A DNA stretch of 64,000 bases from CALGLS01 sp964508085 (GTDB lineage: Bacteria > Bacteroidota > Bacteroidia > Chitinophagales > Saprospiraceae), in assembly GCA_964508085.1 (NCBI GenBank), contig CAZDTI010000002.1, forward strand, positions 1-64,000, read 5' to 3'. A model generated the notes under the pieces. That model had not been told where the DNA came from and did not search any database. It saw only the letters and a program-made list of their open reading frames with translations. Positions within the stretch are counted from its first letter, which is position 1. The number at the start of each line of letters is the position of its first letter. Position numbers and translations under genes: made by a program. Below, in pieces: positions 37,394 through 46,086 of this stretch.

Positions 37394-37873
37394 ATGGCAA
37401 ACGGTAAATTATTAGGTGCAATTTTAAAAACGATTAATGAAGTACAAAATCAAAACAAAGCAAATCCAAACGAGGAAACTGCTGATCCAAATGTATTTGA
37501 TTTGATAAAAGGAAAATTAAAAAACTTAGATGATAAGAATCGAGCAAAGCGAGTTTCTAAAGGAAAATCACCAAATAGCATTTTGGATATGATTAGAAAG
37601 GAAATTCAAGGGGCAAGAAGAGAAAACAAGAAGGACCCGAATGTAGCAACAGCTCCTAAATCTATTTTTGACAACATCTTGAAGAAATTGGAAGACAAAC
37701 CCAAAAGACAAGCAAGTCAAGGAATCCGTCGTATTGTTGAAGACTATAACTTAGATCTTAGTCGTCTACCTCAAAATGTTGTTCAGCAAGTACAGCAGCA
37801 ATACATTACGGATCGAAAAAACTTTGATCAGAAGTATGCACAAGCGATTCACGATTTGGTTAAAAAGCACTAG
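37394..37873 (+). CDS. Small protein with two internal helical repeats, function unknown
   Basis: 159 residues, basic and largely helical, without signal peptide or membrane segment. Two copies of a 42-45-residue unit are visible: residues 6-50 (ILKTINEVQNQNKANPNEET ... VFDLIKGKLKNL) and 63-104 (ILDMIRKEIQGARRENKKDP ... IFDNILKKLEDK). Both share the pattern IL-I-K-I, NK-(N/D)PN, then FD-I-KL. A C-terminal tail (VVQQVQQQYITDRKNFDQKY) follows. It has its own terminator and stands alone. I do not recognise a family; a structural or filament-forming role is conceivable, but there is no direct evidence. Confidence 0.8.
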   Translation: MANGKLLGAILKTINEVQNQNKANPNEETADPNVFDLIKGKLKNLDDKNRAKRVSKGKSPNSILDMIRKEIQGARRENKKDPNVATAPKSIFDNILKKLEDKPKRQASQGIRRIVEDYNLDLSRLPQNVVQQVQQQYITDRKNFDQKYAQAIHDLVKKH

Positions 37874-37909
37874 TGCATTAATCGACTTAGAACATAAAAG
37901 CAAATAAGA

Positions 37910-37947
37910 AAGCCCAAATCTTCATAGCGAAGATTTGGGCTTTTTTA
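37910..37947 (+). terminator. Intrinsic terminator of the repeat-protein gene
   Basis: The stem 'aaagcccaaatcttc'/'gaagatttgggcttt' is perfect with loop ATAGC and a T run. It also has A residues on the other side and may serve the opposite strand gene ending at 38012. Confidence 0.9.
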
Positions 37948-38011
37948 TTTAGAAAACTTCCTAGATAAAACGCGATAGTGGGAAGTTAACGGTTAAGAGT
38001 TAATGGTTGTT

Positions 38012-39937
38012 TTAATATTGACTCAAAGGCGACTCCACAAAAGTCTTCATCACTTTCAAACCAAGCGCGGTAGCCGTTCGAGAATCAAAACCTTTATCCA
38101 TATAGTAATCTTCTAAACGAACTAAGGTTTGGAAATAACTCAATTTCAACGGTGTTAATAATTTACCATGTAAACCATCCTTAGCACCCCACTCATCCAT
38201 CTTTGTCCAAAGGTTTTTATTCCATTGGCTAATCGCAACGTGTGCATCTTGTGATAGGTTTTTAGGAGTTAGCAATAATCGGGAACGTAAATACTGATTT
38301 GCTTTGTCTTCCTTAGCATCTGTATTGGTATTCAAATCATTTAGAATGGTTTCTAACAACTTGAATTCAGACCAATCGAAAAGTGTAATCGCATCTTCAA
38401 TGGGATAACTATCATCAATAAATTCAGCATAAGGTTCGAAGGCAGCCTGCGTAGCTTTTGGATGTTCTAGGAATAACCAAGCGGGTGCAGCTACTTGTTC
38501 CGTCGCAGCGCTTTGGATGTAGCGAAGGTGTAGAATTAGTTGATTGATATTCTTATAATCGTAAGTCACCTTATAATCGAAAGGTGGTTTGTTTTCCAAT
38601 TTTTTATTAGAAAAAGCCTGTGCAACCGCAGCGTTCATCAAGTCATTTACTTTTTTGCCTGCGCCATCCTGAGTAAAAATAGCATAGGCCTGATAAGCTT
38701 TAGCTACAGCTTCGTTACTATTCTTAAAAGCATGAATTGCTTTTTTCGGACTTTCATTAAGCGTGTTCACATAATGTTGTAAAATATGATCTGCAGACCG
38801 TGCTGTAAATTCTTCTTCCAAGCCAGCAAGAATAATATATTTTTTCAATTGTGCATTTGATCGTTGAATAGCTTCCCATCCCTTCTTAGTGTCCTTACCG
38901 TAGTATCCATCAAGACTATTGTTATAAACCCCTTCTTGCTTCATAAGCATTTGTAGATTATAAGCAGAATTCCTTTTGACCTTTGCACGAGTTTTAGGAA
39001 CTGGAATTTTAACAACAACAGGTTTTACTATAGCTTTAGACTTTGGTTTTTTCTTTGCGACTGGCGTAGTTTTTTCTTTAGGAACAGCCTTTTTTACAGG
39101 TGTCTTTTTTACGACTGGTTTAGATTTCGGAGTGAGATCGGGTTTAGGTTCTAACCGCTCTCCAGGAGCATCATAACTTTCAGGAATTGCTACTTCTTTA
39201 GCCGTTAAAACATCTGCCTTTGGAACAGTAGTTTTTTCAACTTTCTTTTCTTGCTTTGGCGGACGAACGAATAAGCTACTGGAAGGAACCGCTCCTTTTT
39301 CTGAAATAACCTCAGGCACAGATTCAACTGAAGGCGAAGTTGTTGAAGTCAATGCTGAAGTATTGTTATAATTTAAAACTTGCCCTGCTTCGAATTCCGT
39401 GATTGGATGTAATAAAATATCATTTACGTTCTTGGTAAAAGCACCTTTAAAGCCAAGTGGTTTAATGCTATTGATGTAGTTATTACCTTCTGCGACGCTG
39501 GAAAATGGCCCAGTCAAGATTTTAACGGTATTACCTTCCAGTAAAACAAACAATTTACCAGCAGTAGCGTAATGTTGCCAATCAATAGTTTCTCCAACGT
39601 TTTTGGTAGTTAGTTGAACAACACTTGTATTCTTACCTTTGCTCAAATCGCGACGCGTAATAAAAGCATCTGGATAATTGTGCTTTTTCACCTTATCCAA
39701 GACTTTCATCGCTTGTCCTTCCGTAGGATAATCGCCCATATAAATTTGGAGCAGATTATTAATACGCTGGGCATACATAAAACCATAAGGTTTTATTTCT
39801 TCAAAATCGGAAGGATTAGCCTTGACAAAAGCACCAATGTGGATGGTAAAAGTGTAGTTCTTGGTATCTGAATTGATATTGGCAAAGGCGCTAAAAGAAA
39901 GAAGGCTCACCAATAATAAGGATAACATTTGTCTCAT
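38012..39937 (-). CDS. Secreted SPOR-like protein with Pro/Lys linker, function unknown
   Basis: 641 residues with a signal peptide (LSLLLVSLLSFSAFA). Two SPOR-like segments come first (FTIHIGAFVKANPSDFEEIK ... LQIYMGDYPTEGQAMKVLDK, about residues 28-95; and LFVLLEGNTVKILTGPFSSV, about 128-172). A low-complexity Pro/Lys linker rich in PVVKKTPVKKAVPK-type motifs occupies about 225-325. A peptidoglycan-binding-like helix bundle (YNLQMLMKQEGVYNNSLDGYYG) and a C-terminal domain of unknown type follow. SPOR domains bind denuded glycan strands, so a periplasmic cell-wall role is suggested. Confidence 0.7.
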   Translation of the reverse strand: MRQMLSLLLVSLLSFSAFANINSDTKNYTFTIHIGAFVKANPSDFEEIKPYGFMYAQRINNLLQIYMGDYPTEGQAMKVLDKVKKHNYPDAFITRRDLSKGKNTSVVQLTTKNVGETIDWQHYATAGKLFVLLEGNTVKILTGPFSSVAEGNNYINSIKPLGFKGAFTKNVNDILLHPITEFEAGQVLNYNNTSALTSTTSPSVESVPEVISEKGAVPSSSLFVRPPKQEKKVEKTTVPKADVLTAKEVAIPESYDAPGERLEPKPDLTPKSKPVVKKTPVKKAVPKEKTTPVAKKKPKSKAIVKPVVVKIPVPKTRAKVKRNSAYNLQMLMKQEGVYNNSLDGYYGKDTKKGWEAIQRSNAQLKKYIILAGLEEEFTARSADHILQHYVNTLNESPKKAIHAFKNSNEAVAKAYQAYAIFTQDGAGKKVNDLMNAAVAQAFSNKKLENKPPFDYKVTYDYKNINQLILHLRYIQSAATEQVAAPAWLFLEHPKATQAAFEPYAEFIDDSYPIEDAITLFDWSEFKLLETILNDLNTNTDAKEDKANQYLRSRLLLTPKNLSQDAHVAISQWNKNLWTKMDEWGAKDGLHGKLLTPLKLSYFQTLVRLEDYYMDKGFDSRTATALGLKVMKTFVESPLSQY

Positions 39938-40219
39938 ATGTAATAGGTATTGTTTTTTGTATCAACGTAAAGATAGTAGTGGTTCTTATACGTGGAGGCA
40001 AAATTGTGTCAAAAGGGTTTTATCTTTAGATTTTTTAAACTCTTTCAATGCAAAGATAAGGGACTATGACACAAAAAATAATTTAGATGGCTATACACTC
40101 CATCATTTAGCGAAAGCACTCTTTCTTTGGTCATTTAACTTTAACTAAATAATGGCAGCAATCCAAGTCAATTTTGTTGTTGTTACCAATTCAAACATTA
40201 CACCAGAAAATAGACTAAT

Positions 40220-41071
40220 ATGAGCCAGCTGACAAATCCAGAGAACATCGCATTCTACAGGGAAAATGGATACCTTGTCATAGACAACTTCTTATCTGAT
40301 GAAGATGTAAACGATTTAAGGGATTCCGCTCACCAAATTGTAGATGATTTTGATATGAATTCTTTATCTGTCTTTACTACAGAAGAACAAAGTCAGCATA
40401 CTGATCGCTATTTTCTAGAAAGTGGCCATCAAGTGAGTTGTTTTTTTGAACCTGCGGCAATAGATGATAAAGGGCAGCTAACAAGGGACAAACACCTGGC
40501 AATTAATAAAATTGGACATGCCATGCATGATTTGATCCCTGTTTGGCAGCAAATTTCTTACAAAGAATCGCTATGTGCTTTCGCGAAAGCAGTAGGACAT
40601 CAACGTCCCGGAATTGTTCAAAGTCAATATATCTTTAAACAACCACAAATCGGAGGAGAAGTGCATTCACATACCGATTCTACTTTTATAAACACCAAAC
40701 CGCTTTCTTGCATAGGCGCTTGGATGGCACTAGAAGATGCGGATCAAAACAATGGATGCCTATTGGCGATCCCGGGCTCACATCAATTGCCCTTACAGAA
40801 CCTTTTTGTTCGTACAGGAAAAGAGAATGGAACCGAATTGATTCCTACCAAAGCCGATAAGGTGACTTGGGATGAAGAAAAGTTGATTCCATTAGAAGTA
40901 AAAAAAGGAGCTTTGGTATTGCTTCACGGATCTGTGGTTCATGCGAGTACTTTGAATCAATCTAACCGGTCAAGACACGCATTTGTGTTACATTTGGCCG
41001 ATTTGGCCTGTGAGTGGTCAGAGGAGAATTGGTTGCAGCGGCCGGAGGGTATGCCTTTTCGGGCTATGTAG
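40220..41071 (+). CDS. Phytanoyl-CoA dioxygenase (PhyH) family oxygenase
   Basis: 283 residues of an Fe(II)/2-oxoglutarate oxygenase. The first two iron ligands are in VHSHTDSTFI (HxD, about residue 151) and the distal histidine is in LHGSVVHAS (about residue 237). The N-terminal FYRENGYLVIDNFLSDEDV and AIPGSHQLPL are family hallmarks. The substrate cannot be told; family members hydroxylate lipids, amino acids or secondary metabolites. It stands alone upstream of the palindromic element. Confidence 0.9.
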   Translation: MSQLTNPENIAFYRENGYLVIDNFLSDEDVNDLRDSAHQIVDDFDMNSLSVFTTEEQSQHTDRYFLESGHQVSCFFEPAAIDDKGQLTRDKHLAINKIGHAMHDLIPVWQQISYKESLCAFAKAVGHQRPGIVQSQYIFKQPQIGGEVHSHTDSTFINTKPLSCIGAWMALEDADQNNGCLLAIPGSHQLPLQNLFVRTGKENGTELIPTKADKVTWDEEKLIPLEVKKGALVLLHGSVVHASTLNQSNRSRHAFVLHLADLACEWSEENWLQRPEGMPFRAM

Positions 41072-41079
41072 CGTAATTT

Positions 41080-41283
41080 CCTCACGCAGAGGCCGCAGAG
41101 TTTTTACTATAAAACACGCAGCTCTTTTGATGCGGATTGCTCACACAGAGTTCACAGAGGCCACAGAGCGTTTAATATAAAACACGCGATTGCTCTGTGT
41201 TCTTTGTGCCCTCTGTGTGAGGAAAAACGCGATAGGTAAAAACCACACGTTAGCTCTGCGCACTCTGCGGCCTCTGCGTGAGG
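41080..41283. repeat. Nested inverted-repeat element (204 bases)
   Basis: The outer arms are perfect: 'cctcacgcagaggccgcaga' plus g at 41080-41100 and its reverse complement at 41263-41283. Inner arms around 41140-41168 ('ctcacacagagttcacagag') and 41191-41222 ('ctctgtgttctttgtgccct') are a second, imperfect pair of related sequence. The whole folds back on itself and ends both times in GAGGAAA-type sequence. Similar CTCTGTG/CTCTGCG repeats occur between genes in several bacteria. No coding capacity. Confidence 0.75.
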
Positions 41284-41336
41284 AAAAATATGATAGCTAA
41301 ATCAAAAGGGAAAAAAAATAACAACGGATTAAACCT

Positions 41337-41951
41337 ATGCGACATAGGCCAGTCTTATTAATGAATCTGATAAAAAGTAAACGTTTGCAAGCATCAGCGA
41401 AAGACATAACAGATCAAGAGATATTAGCACTTCTTCAGGTGGATCAAAGCGCCGAGAAGGGATTCCGAATGCTGATGCAAAAGTATCAGGAGCGCCTATA
41501 TTGGCACATTCGACGAATGGTAACCGAACACGACGATGCGAATGATGTAATTCAAAACACCTTTATAAAAGTGTTCAAAAGCATCAAGCGATTTGAAGGA
41601 AAGTCGCAGCTGTATACTTGGTTATATCGAATAGCGACGAATGAAGCGATTACTTTCTTAAATAAAAGGAAAAGAAAGCAAACAGAAAGTCTGGATAACG
41701 AAGAGTCGAACAGAATAAACACACTACAATCAGATCCATACTTTGATGGCGATCACGCAACGCTATTATTACAGAGAGCTTTGGAGCAGTTGCCAGAAAA
41801 ACAGAAGAAAGTTTTCAACCTTCGTTATTTCGATGAAATGAGTTACAAAGAGATGGCAGAGGTTTTAGATACATCGGTGGGGGCTTTAAAAGCATCTTTT
41901 CACCATGCCCTGAAAAAAGTACAAGCTTATTTAAAAGAACAATCAGAATAG
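41337..41951 (+). CDS. ECF-type RNA polymerase sigma factor
   Basis: 204 residues from the first ATG; an ATG at 41361 (MNLIKSKRL) would drop eight residues and is also plausible. Region 2 is FRMLMQKYQERLYWHIRRMV ... NDVIQNTFIKVFKSIKRFEG ... LYTWLYRIATNEAITFLNKR. Region 4 is LPEKQKKVFNLRYFDEMSYK ... ALKASFHHALKKVQAYL. It redirects RNA polymerase to a specific gene set. The next two genes encode a single-pass membrane protein and a secreted charged protein. Such cassettes usually hold the sigma factor inactive at the membrane until an envelope signal arrives. Confidence 0.93.
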   Translation: MRHRPVLLMNLIKSKRLQASAKDITDQEILALLQVDQSAEKGFRMLMQKYQERLYWHIRRMVTEHDDANDVIQNTFIKVFKSIKRFEGKSQLYTWLYRIATNEAITFLNKRKRKQTESLDNEESNRINTLQSDPYFDGDHATLLLQRALEQLPEKQKKVFNLRYFDEMSYKEMAEVLDTSVGALKASFHHALKKVQAYLKEQSE

Positions 41952-42064
41952 AGGGCCAGTGCAACCCCAACCCCTAAAGAGGAGTTCCACCGCGACTTCT
42001 TGGTGAGAAAGAAGCTTGTATGAGAAAATATAAAATTTAATAAAATCATTACAATAACATAAAA

Positions 42065-42565
42065 ATGAGTGATTCACAAAATCTTAAAGACGAACTAAAA
42101 GAGTTTGCACCTGACTTGCTCCGTATGGAAAAAAAGGAAGGTTATGAAGTGCCACCAAGATACTTCGACCGTTTGGGCGATGAGGTGATGCACCGGATGA
42201 GAACGGAGGAAAAAGAAGCTAAAGTGGCGAATCCTTCTTGGCTTACCACATTAAGCAATGCATTCCAAAGTCTCTTTCAACCACGATACGCAATGGCAAT
42301 GGCCGCAGCAGCCTTATTGGTAATTGGAGTTCAACAATTTGGACCTGAGGCTGGAAGTGAAGAAGCAAACCTAACTTTCGCTTCTTTAACAGACGCAGAA
42401 TACGATGCTTACTTATCTGACAATATTTTGGACTTTGAAGATGAATTGTTAGAGGAATTGGCCGGAGATGTTTCTTTTATTCCAGAAGATATTGGCGATG
42501 ATGAATTAGACCAATTTTTTAAAGAGGAAGGTGGTTTGGATGGTTTAGAAGACCTATTGTTATAA
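42065..42565 (+). CDS. Single-pass membrane protein, probable partner of the ECF sigma factor
   Basis: 166 residues. The cytosolic N-terminal part (about 1-75) contains VPPRYFDRLGDEVMHRM, a motif I associate with small membrane proteins encoded next to ECF sigma genes in Bacteroidota. One membrane helix (YAMAMAAAALLVIGVQQFG, about residues 78-96) is followed by an acidic tail rich in Asp/Glu. The cytosol-helix-periplasm layout and position right after the sigma gene suggest an anti-sigma or sensor role. No ZAS zinc motif is present. Inference from context. Confidence 0.65.
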   Translation: MSDSQNLKDELKEFAPDLLRMEKKEGYEVPPRYFDRLGDEVMHRMRTEEKEAKVANPSWLTTLSNAFQSLFQPRYAMAMAAAALLVIGVQQFGPEAGSEEANLTFASLTDAEYDAYLSDNILDFEDELLEELAGDVSFIPEDIGDDELDQFFKEEGGLDGLEDLLL

Positions 42566-42663
42566 AGTAATAAACCGTAACAGCTCACAACAGCACTTTG
42601 ATATCAACCCATAGAACAGATCTAATATTTTAGCATTAAATAATACAAGTAAATAATACAACA

Positions 42664-43104
42664 ATGAAGTCATTAACATCAATTTTAATCCTAGGCCTTT
42701 TCCTGGTTACTTCTTTGTCCGCCCAGGATTCTAAAAAGGAAGAGCGAATCCGCTCGTTACGAATTGCATTTTTAACAGAGAAGTTAGACCTCACACCACA
42801 AGAAGCAGAAAAATTCTGGCCGATCTATAATGAGTATGAAAAGGAACGTAGAAAACTACGTAGAGAAAGAAAAAAAACGGGAGCGACAGATGTAAACGCT
42901 GATGAAATGGTAGAAGCCTCTTTCGAACGAGACGAAAAGTTACTGAAACTAAAGCGAACGTATTATAATAAACTGAAGAAAGTAGTCTCTTCGCAAAAGT
43001 TAGTACAGCTTGATCGGGCAGAAAAAGAATTTCGAAGAAAAGTAGTGAAAGAAATGAAGCGCCGAAAAGATAAGGCGAAGCAAAAAGGAAAACAGAAAAA
43101 GTAG
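42664..43104 (+). CDS. Secreted highly charged helical protein of the sigma cassette
   Basis: 146 residues with a signal peptide (LILGLFLVTSLSAQ). The mature protein is almost entirely Lys/Arg/Glu helices (RIRSLRIAFLTEKLDLTPQE, EAEKFWPIYNEYEKERRKLR), ending in a poly-basic tail. LDLTPQEAEKFWPIYNEY recalls the LTxxQ-type helical repeats of Spy/CpxP periplasmic sensor-chaperones. Third gene of the sigma cassette and followed by a terminator, so it could be the envelope-side sensor or an effector. Function inferred. Confidence 0.65.
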   Translation: MKSLTSILILGLFLVTSLSAQDSKKEERIRSLRIAFLTEKLDLTPQEAEKFWPIYNEYEKERRKLRRERKKTGATDVNADEMVEASFERDEKLLKLKRTYYNKLKKVVSSQKLVQLDRAEKEFRRKVVKEMKRRKDKAKQKGKQKK

Positions 43105-43146
43105 TGAACCATTATCTGAGGTAAATGTTTTAAATTTACCGATCAG

Positions 43147-43182
43147 GCGGTCTTTGTACAAGCAGGTACAGAGACCGCTTTT
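43147..43182 (+). terminator. Intrinsic terminator of the sigma cassette
   Basis: 'gcggtctttgtac' pairs with 'gtacagagaccgc' (one mismatch) around loop AAGCAG, followed by TTTT. It separates the cassette from the EamA gene. Confidence 0.85.
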
Positions 43183-43204
43183 CATTTGTAATGGAAAGCT
43201 AATT

Positions 43205-44101
43205 ATGACACCTACTATAAAAGCCCATCTCGCTCTATTTGCCGTAGCTCTCATTTATGGTGCTAATTATACTATAGCCAAAGAAGTACTGAATAATGAA
43301 TACCTGCAGCCGCTGGGCTTCATTCTAATGCGAGTGGTTTGTGCTTGCGTTCTATTCTGGATACTTCATATCACGACCATCAAAGAAAAAGTAGAACGAA
43401 AGGATTTTGGTCTATTGGTCTTATGTGGCTTAACAGGAATAGCCATTAATCAGATGATGTTTTTTAGTGGGCTAAAATTATCTCAGCCAATTAATGCCTC
43501 GTTAATTATGACGACGATTCCTATAATGATCATCATTATAGCTCCATTACTAACTAAGGAGCGAATTACTTGGTGGAAAGCCAGCGGAATATTGGCGGGA
43601 GCTGTAGGTGCAGTATTATTAGTTGTGTATGGGAAATCGGTTCAACTAGGAAAAGAAAATTTACTAGGGGATATCTTCTTATTCATCAATGCTTCTTCTT
43701 ATGGTTTATATCTTGTGCTGGTGAAAAAGTTAATGGAAAAATACAACCCCTTCACTGTTTTGAAATGGGTATTTACATTTGGTCTATTCTTTATCATTCC
43801 TTTCGGAGCTCCTCAGTTGGTAGATGTTAACTGGTCCTCCTTTCCTATATCCATTTGGTTGGCCATTGCATACGTACTATTGTTCACTACCTTTTTCGCT
43901 TATCTCTTCAATGCCTATGCACTCAAGACCCTTTCTCCGACGGTTGCGGGCATCTATGTCTATCTTCAGCCACTTTTAGCAAGCATCGTAGCCCTATGTA
44001 CGGGTAAGGATGAATTGACCATAATAAAGGTGCTTGCAGGTATGCTAATTTTCCTAGGTGTTTTTCTGGTAACTCGTCAACCAAAGCCAAAAATAAGCTA
44101 A
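43205..44101 (+). CDS. EamA/DMT-family transporter
   Basis: 298 residues from ATG 43205 (MTPTIKAHLAL); the frame is open further upstream but overlaps the terminator. Ten membrane helices form two EamA repeats (ALIYGANYTIAKEVL in the first, FLFINASSYGLYLVLVKKLM in the second). Family members export small metabolites such as amino acids or drugs. The conserved ending (LLASIVALCTGKDELTIIKV, GMLIFLGVFLV) is typical. Substrate unknown; the gene stands alone. Confidence 0.92.
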   Translation: MTPTIKAHLALFAVALIYGANYTIAKEVLNNEYLQPLGFILMRVVCACVLFWILHITTIKEKVERKDFGLLVLCGLTGIAINQMMFFSGLKLSQPINASLIMTTIPIMIIIIAPLLTKERITWWKASGILAGAVGAVLLVVYGKSVQLGKENLLGDIFLFINASSYGLYLVLVKKLMEKYNPFTVLKWVFTFGLFFIIPFGAPQLVDVNWSSFPISIWLAIAYVLLFTTFFAYLFNAYALKTLSPTVAGIYVYLQPLLASIVALCTGKDELTIIKVLAGMLIFLGVFLVTRQPKPKIS

Positions 44102-44434
44102 AAACGATGTCACAGATTGGCCTATCGAATCAGCTGCTTTTTAACAAAATGAACCGAAAATAATAAAACACATATAAAAAAATGCCTTTAGTGTTTAATC
44201 TTATATATTGTTGTATGTAAACGAGCGGTTTAGCTAAAGAAAAAGGAAATAAATGAAATTTATCTTACATGTTTTATTTATTTAATTTATTGATTATCAG
44301 TATATTAAGTACAATACCACTTTCTTCCTTTCCGTTCTGCTTCAAAATAAAATTGTGGAAAAAAATGCGCGCTAAAACGACATTTCTTTAACAGTTTTTT
44401 ATGATATTTACTTCAAACAGAGAAGATTAACATT
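44102..44434. other. 333-base intergenic region
   Basis: Very AT-rich leader of the TPR gene. No ORF, RNA or convincing promoter match seen. Confidence 0.5.
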
Positions 44435-45838
44435 ATGAAGCAACGTAATTTAAAAAACGAAAGTCAACTGAAAACACTCGTCGTTGAGTATGAGGTCATG
44501 TCACAACAAGGAACGGTAGGTTTCCTTGAGGAAACGGTATTTCTGGATATTGCATCGTATTATGAAAATCAGAATATGATTGACAACGCCCTTGATGCCA
44601 TTTCTCATGCAATTGAGCAAAATAACTACTCTCCAATGCTTTTAGTCCGTAAAGCAGAGCTATTGTTGGTAAAAAATTGTGTGGAAATTGCAATGGGATT
44701 TTTAGACCGTGCAGAACTCCTCGCACCGGGTGAAATTAGCATCAAAATCCTCAAAATCGAAGTCATGATTAATCAGGGCCATTACAACAAAGCTTTGGTC
44801 ATGATTAACGATTTGGAAGATGATATTAATGGCACCTTGGCTAGTGAATTATTTTTCCTAAAAGCACATGTTTATGAAGCAAAACGTAAATATGTTAAGA
44901 TGTTTCAGGCTTTGCGTAAATCAGTAAAAGAGAATCCAAAAAATGATGATGCGCTAAAGAAGTTATGGTTGAGCGTAGAATTATCTGGCTGTTTTGAGGA
45001 AAGTGTAACCTTGCACAATGCAGTTATAGACGATAACCCATATTCTGCAATCGCATGGTACAACCTTGGTCATGCCTATCTAAAATTAGAAGAGTATTGT
45101 GACGCAGAGGAAGCGTTTGAATATGCATTTTTGAACGATAAAAATTTTGAAGAAGCTTATCGAGATTGTGCTGAAGTTCGGGTTAGAATGAAAGATTATG
45201 AGAGTGCTTTGGATTGTTATGAAGAAATGTTGACGTTGTTCAAGCCAGATTCGGCATTATTCATTAATATAGGATACTGCTATGAGCAAATGGAAAAGCT
45301 TGACTTGGCGCTCATTTGTTATGAAAAATCATTTAAGTACAGCCACCTAAACGATTGGGCATATTTTCGAAAAGGATACTGCCTTCTGCAAAGAGGAGAA
45401 ATAGCAAAAGCGATTCAATGCTTGGAAGAAGCTAACAATATTCAAAAAAATAAGGTATTGTATATGAATACGCTGGCTGAAGCTTATTATAAGAATGGAG
45501 AGGAGGAAAAAGCAAATGACCTTTTTTATAAGGCAACAGGAGCTGCTCCGGATTTGTGTACCTACTGGATTAGTTATGCTCGCTTTTTGATGAATAAAGG
45601 GAAAGTAGAAGAAGCTTTAGTATTAATGAAAGAGGCAGAAATATATGCAATGGGAGCAGATTTACTCTATTGTAAAACGGCTTGTTTCTTCTTTGCAGGA
45701 AAAAGAAAAGAAGGATTTGAGGCATTGAACTCCGCATTAGGTAAAAATTACAAACTGCATTATTCTCTATTCGAACTTTGTCCTGTGCTTAAGGAAGATA
45801 GCGATGTACTCATTGCTATATCCACTTTTAAAAGTTGA
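44435..45838 (+). CDS. Cytosolic tetratricopeptide-repeat protein
   Basis: 467 residues made of about eleven TPR units from residue 30 to the end, for example IAWYNLGHAYLKLEEYCDAE and ALFINIGYCYEQMEKLDLAL. No signal peptide and no membrane segment. The TPR superhelix is a protein-binding scaffold; the partner is unknown. Several Bacteroidota genomes have similar stand-alone TPR proteins. Own terminator downstream. Confidence 0.85.
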   Translation: MKQRNLKNESQLKTLVVEYEVMSQQGTVGFLEETVFLDIASYYENQNMIDNALDAISHAIEQNNYSPMLLVRKAELLLVKNCVEIAMGFLDRAELLAPGEISIKILKIEVMINQGHYNKALVMINDLEDDINGTLASELFFLKAHVYEAKRKYVKMFQALRKSVKENPKNDDALKKLWLSVELSGCFEESVTLHNAVIDDNPYSAIAWYNLGHAYLKLEEYCDAEEAFEYAFLNDKNFEEAYRDCAEVRVRMKDYESALDCYEEMLTLFKPDSALFINIGYCYEQMEKLDLALICYEKSFKYSHLNDWAYFRKGYCLLQRGEIAKAIQCLEEANNIQKNKVLYMNTLAEAYYKNGEEEKANDLFYKATGAAPDLCTYWISYARFLMNKGKVEEALVLMKEAEIYAMGADLLYCKTACFFFAGKRKEGFEALNSALGKNYKLHYSLFELCPVLKEDSDVLIAISTFKS

Positions 45839-45862
45839 AAGACAAGTCTCTATATTTGAAAA

Positions 45863-45905
45863 AACAAAAGCGCCACTGTGAATTACTTACAGTGGCGCTT
45901 TTGTT
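45863..45905 (+). terminator. Intrinsic terminator of the TPR gene
   Basis: 'aacaaaagcgccactgt' and 'acagtggcgcttttgtt' form a perfect 17-base stem around nine bases. Confidence 0.92.
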
Positions 45906-46086
45906 AGGTATCAATATTCCTAGAAATCCCTAGTCTATGGCACATTTTTTGAGTTTTTTACAAGTTAAGAAGCACGAAAAAGTGTAGTATTTCTCTGACT
46001 ACACACACAACATACTAATAAAAACTTTATAGAACTTGCTCCCCTCACGGTTCTCTATTTTGTAATCGTTTTGCAAACTGAATATT

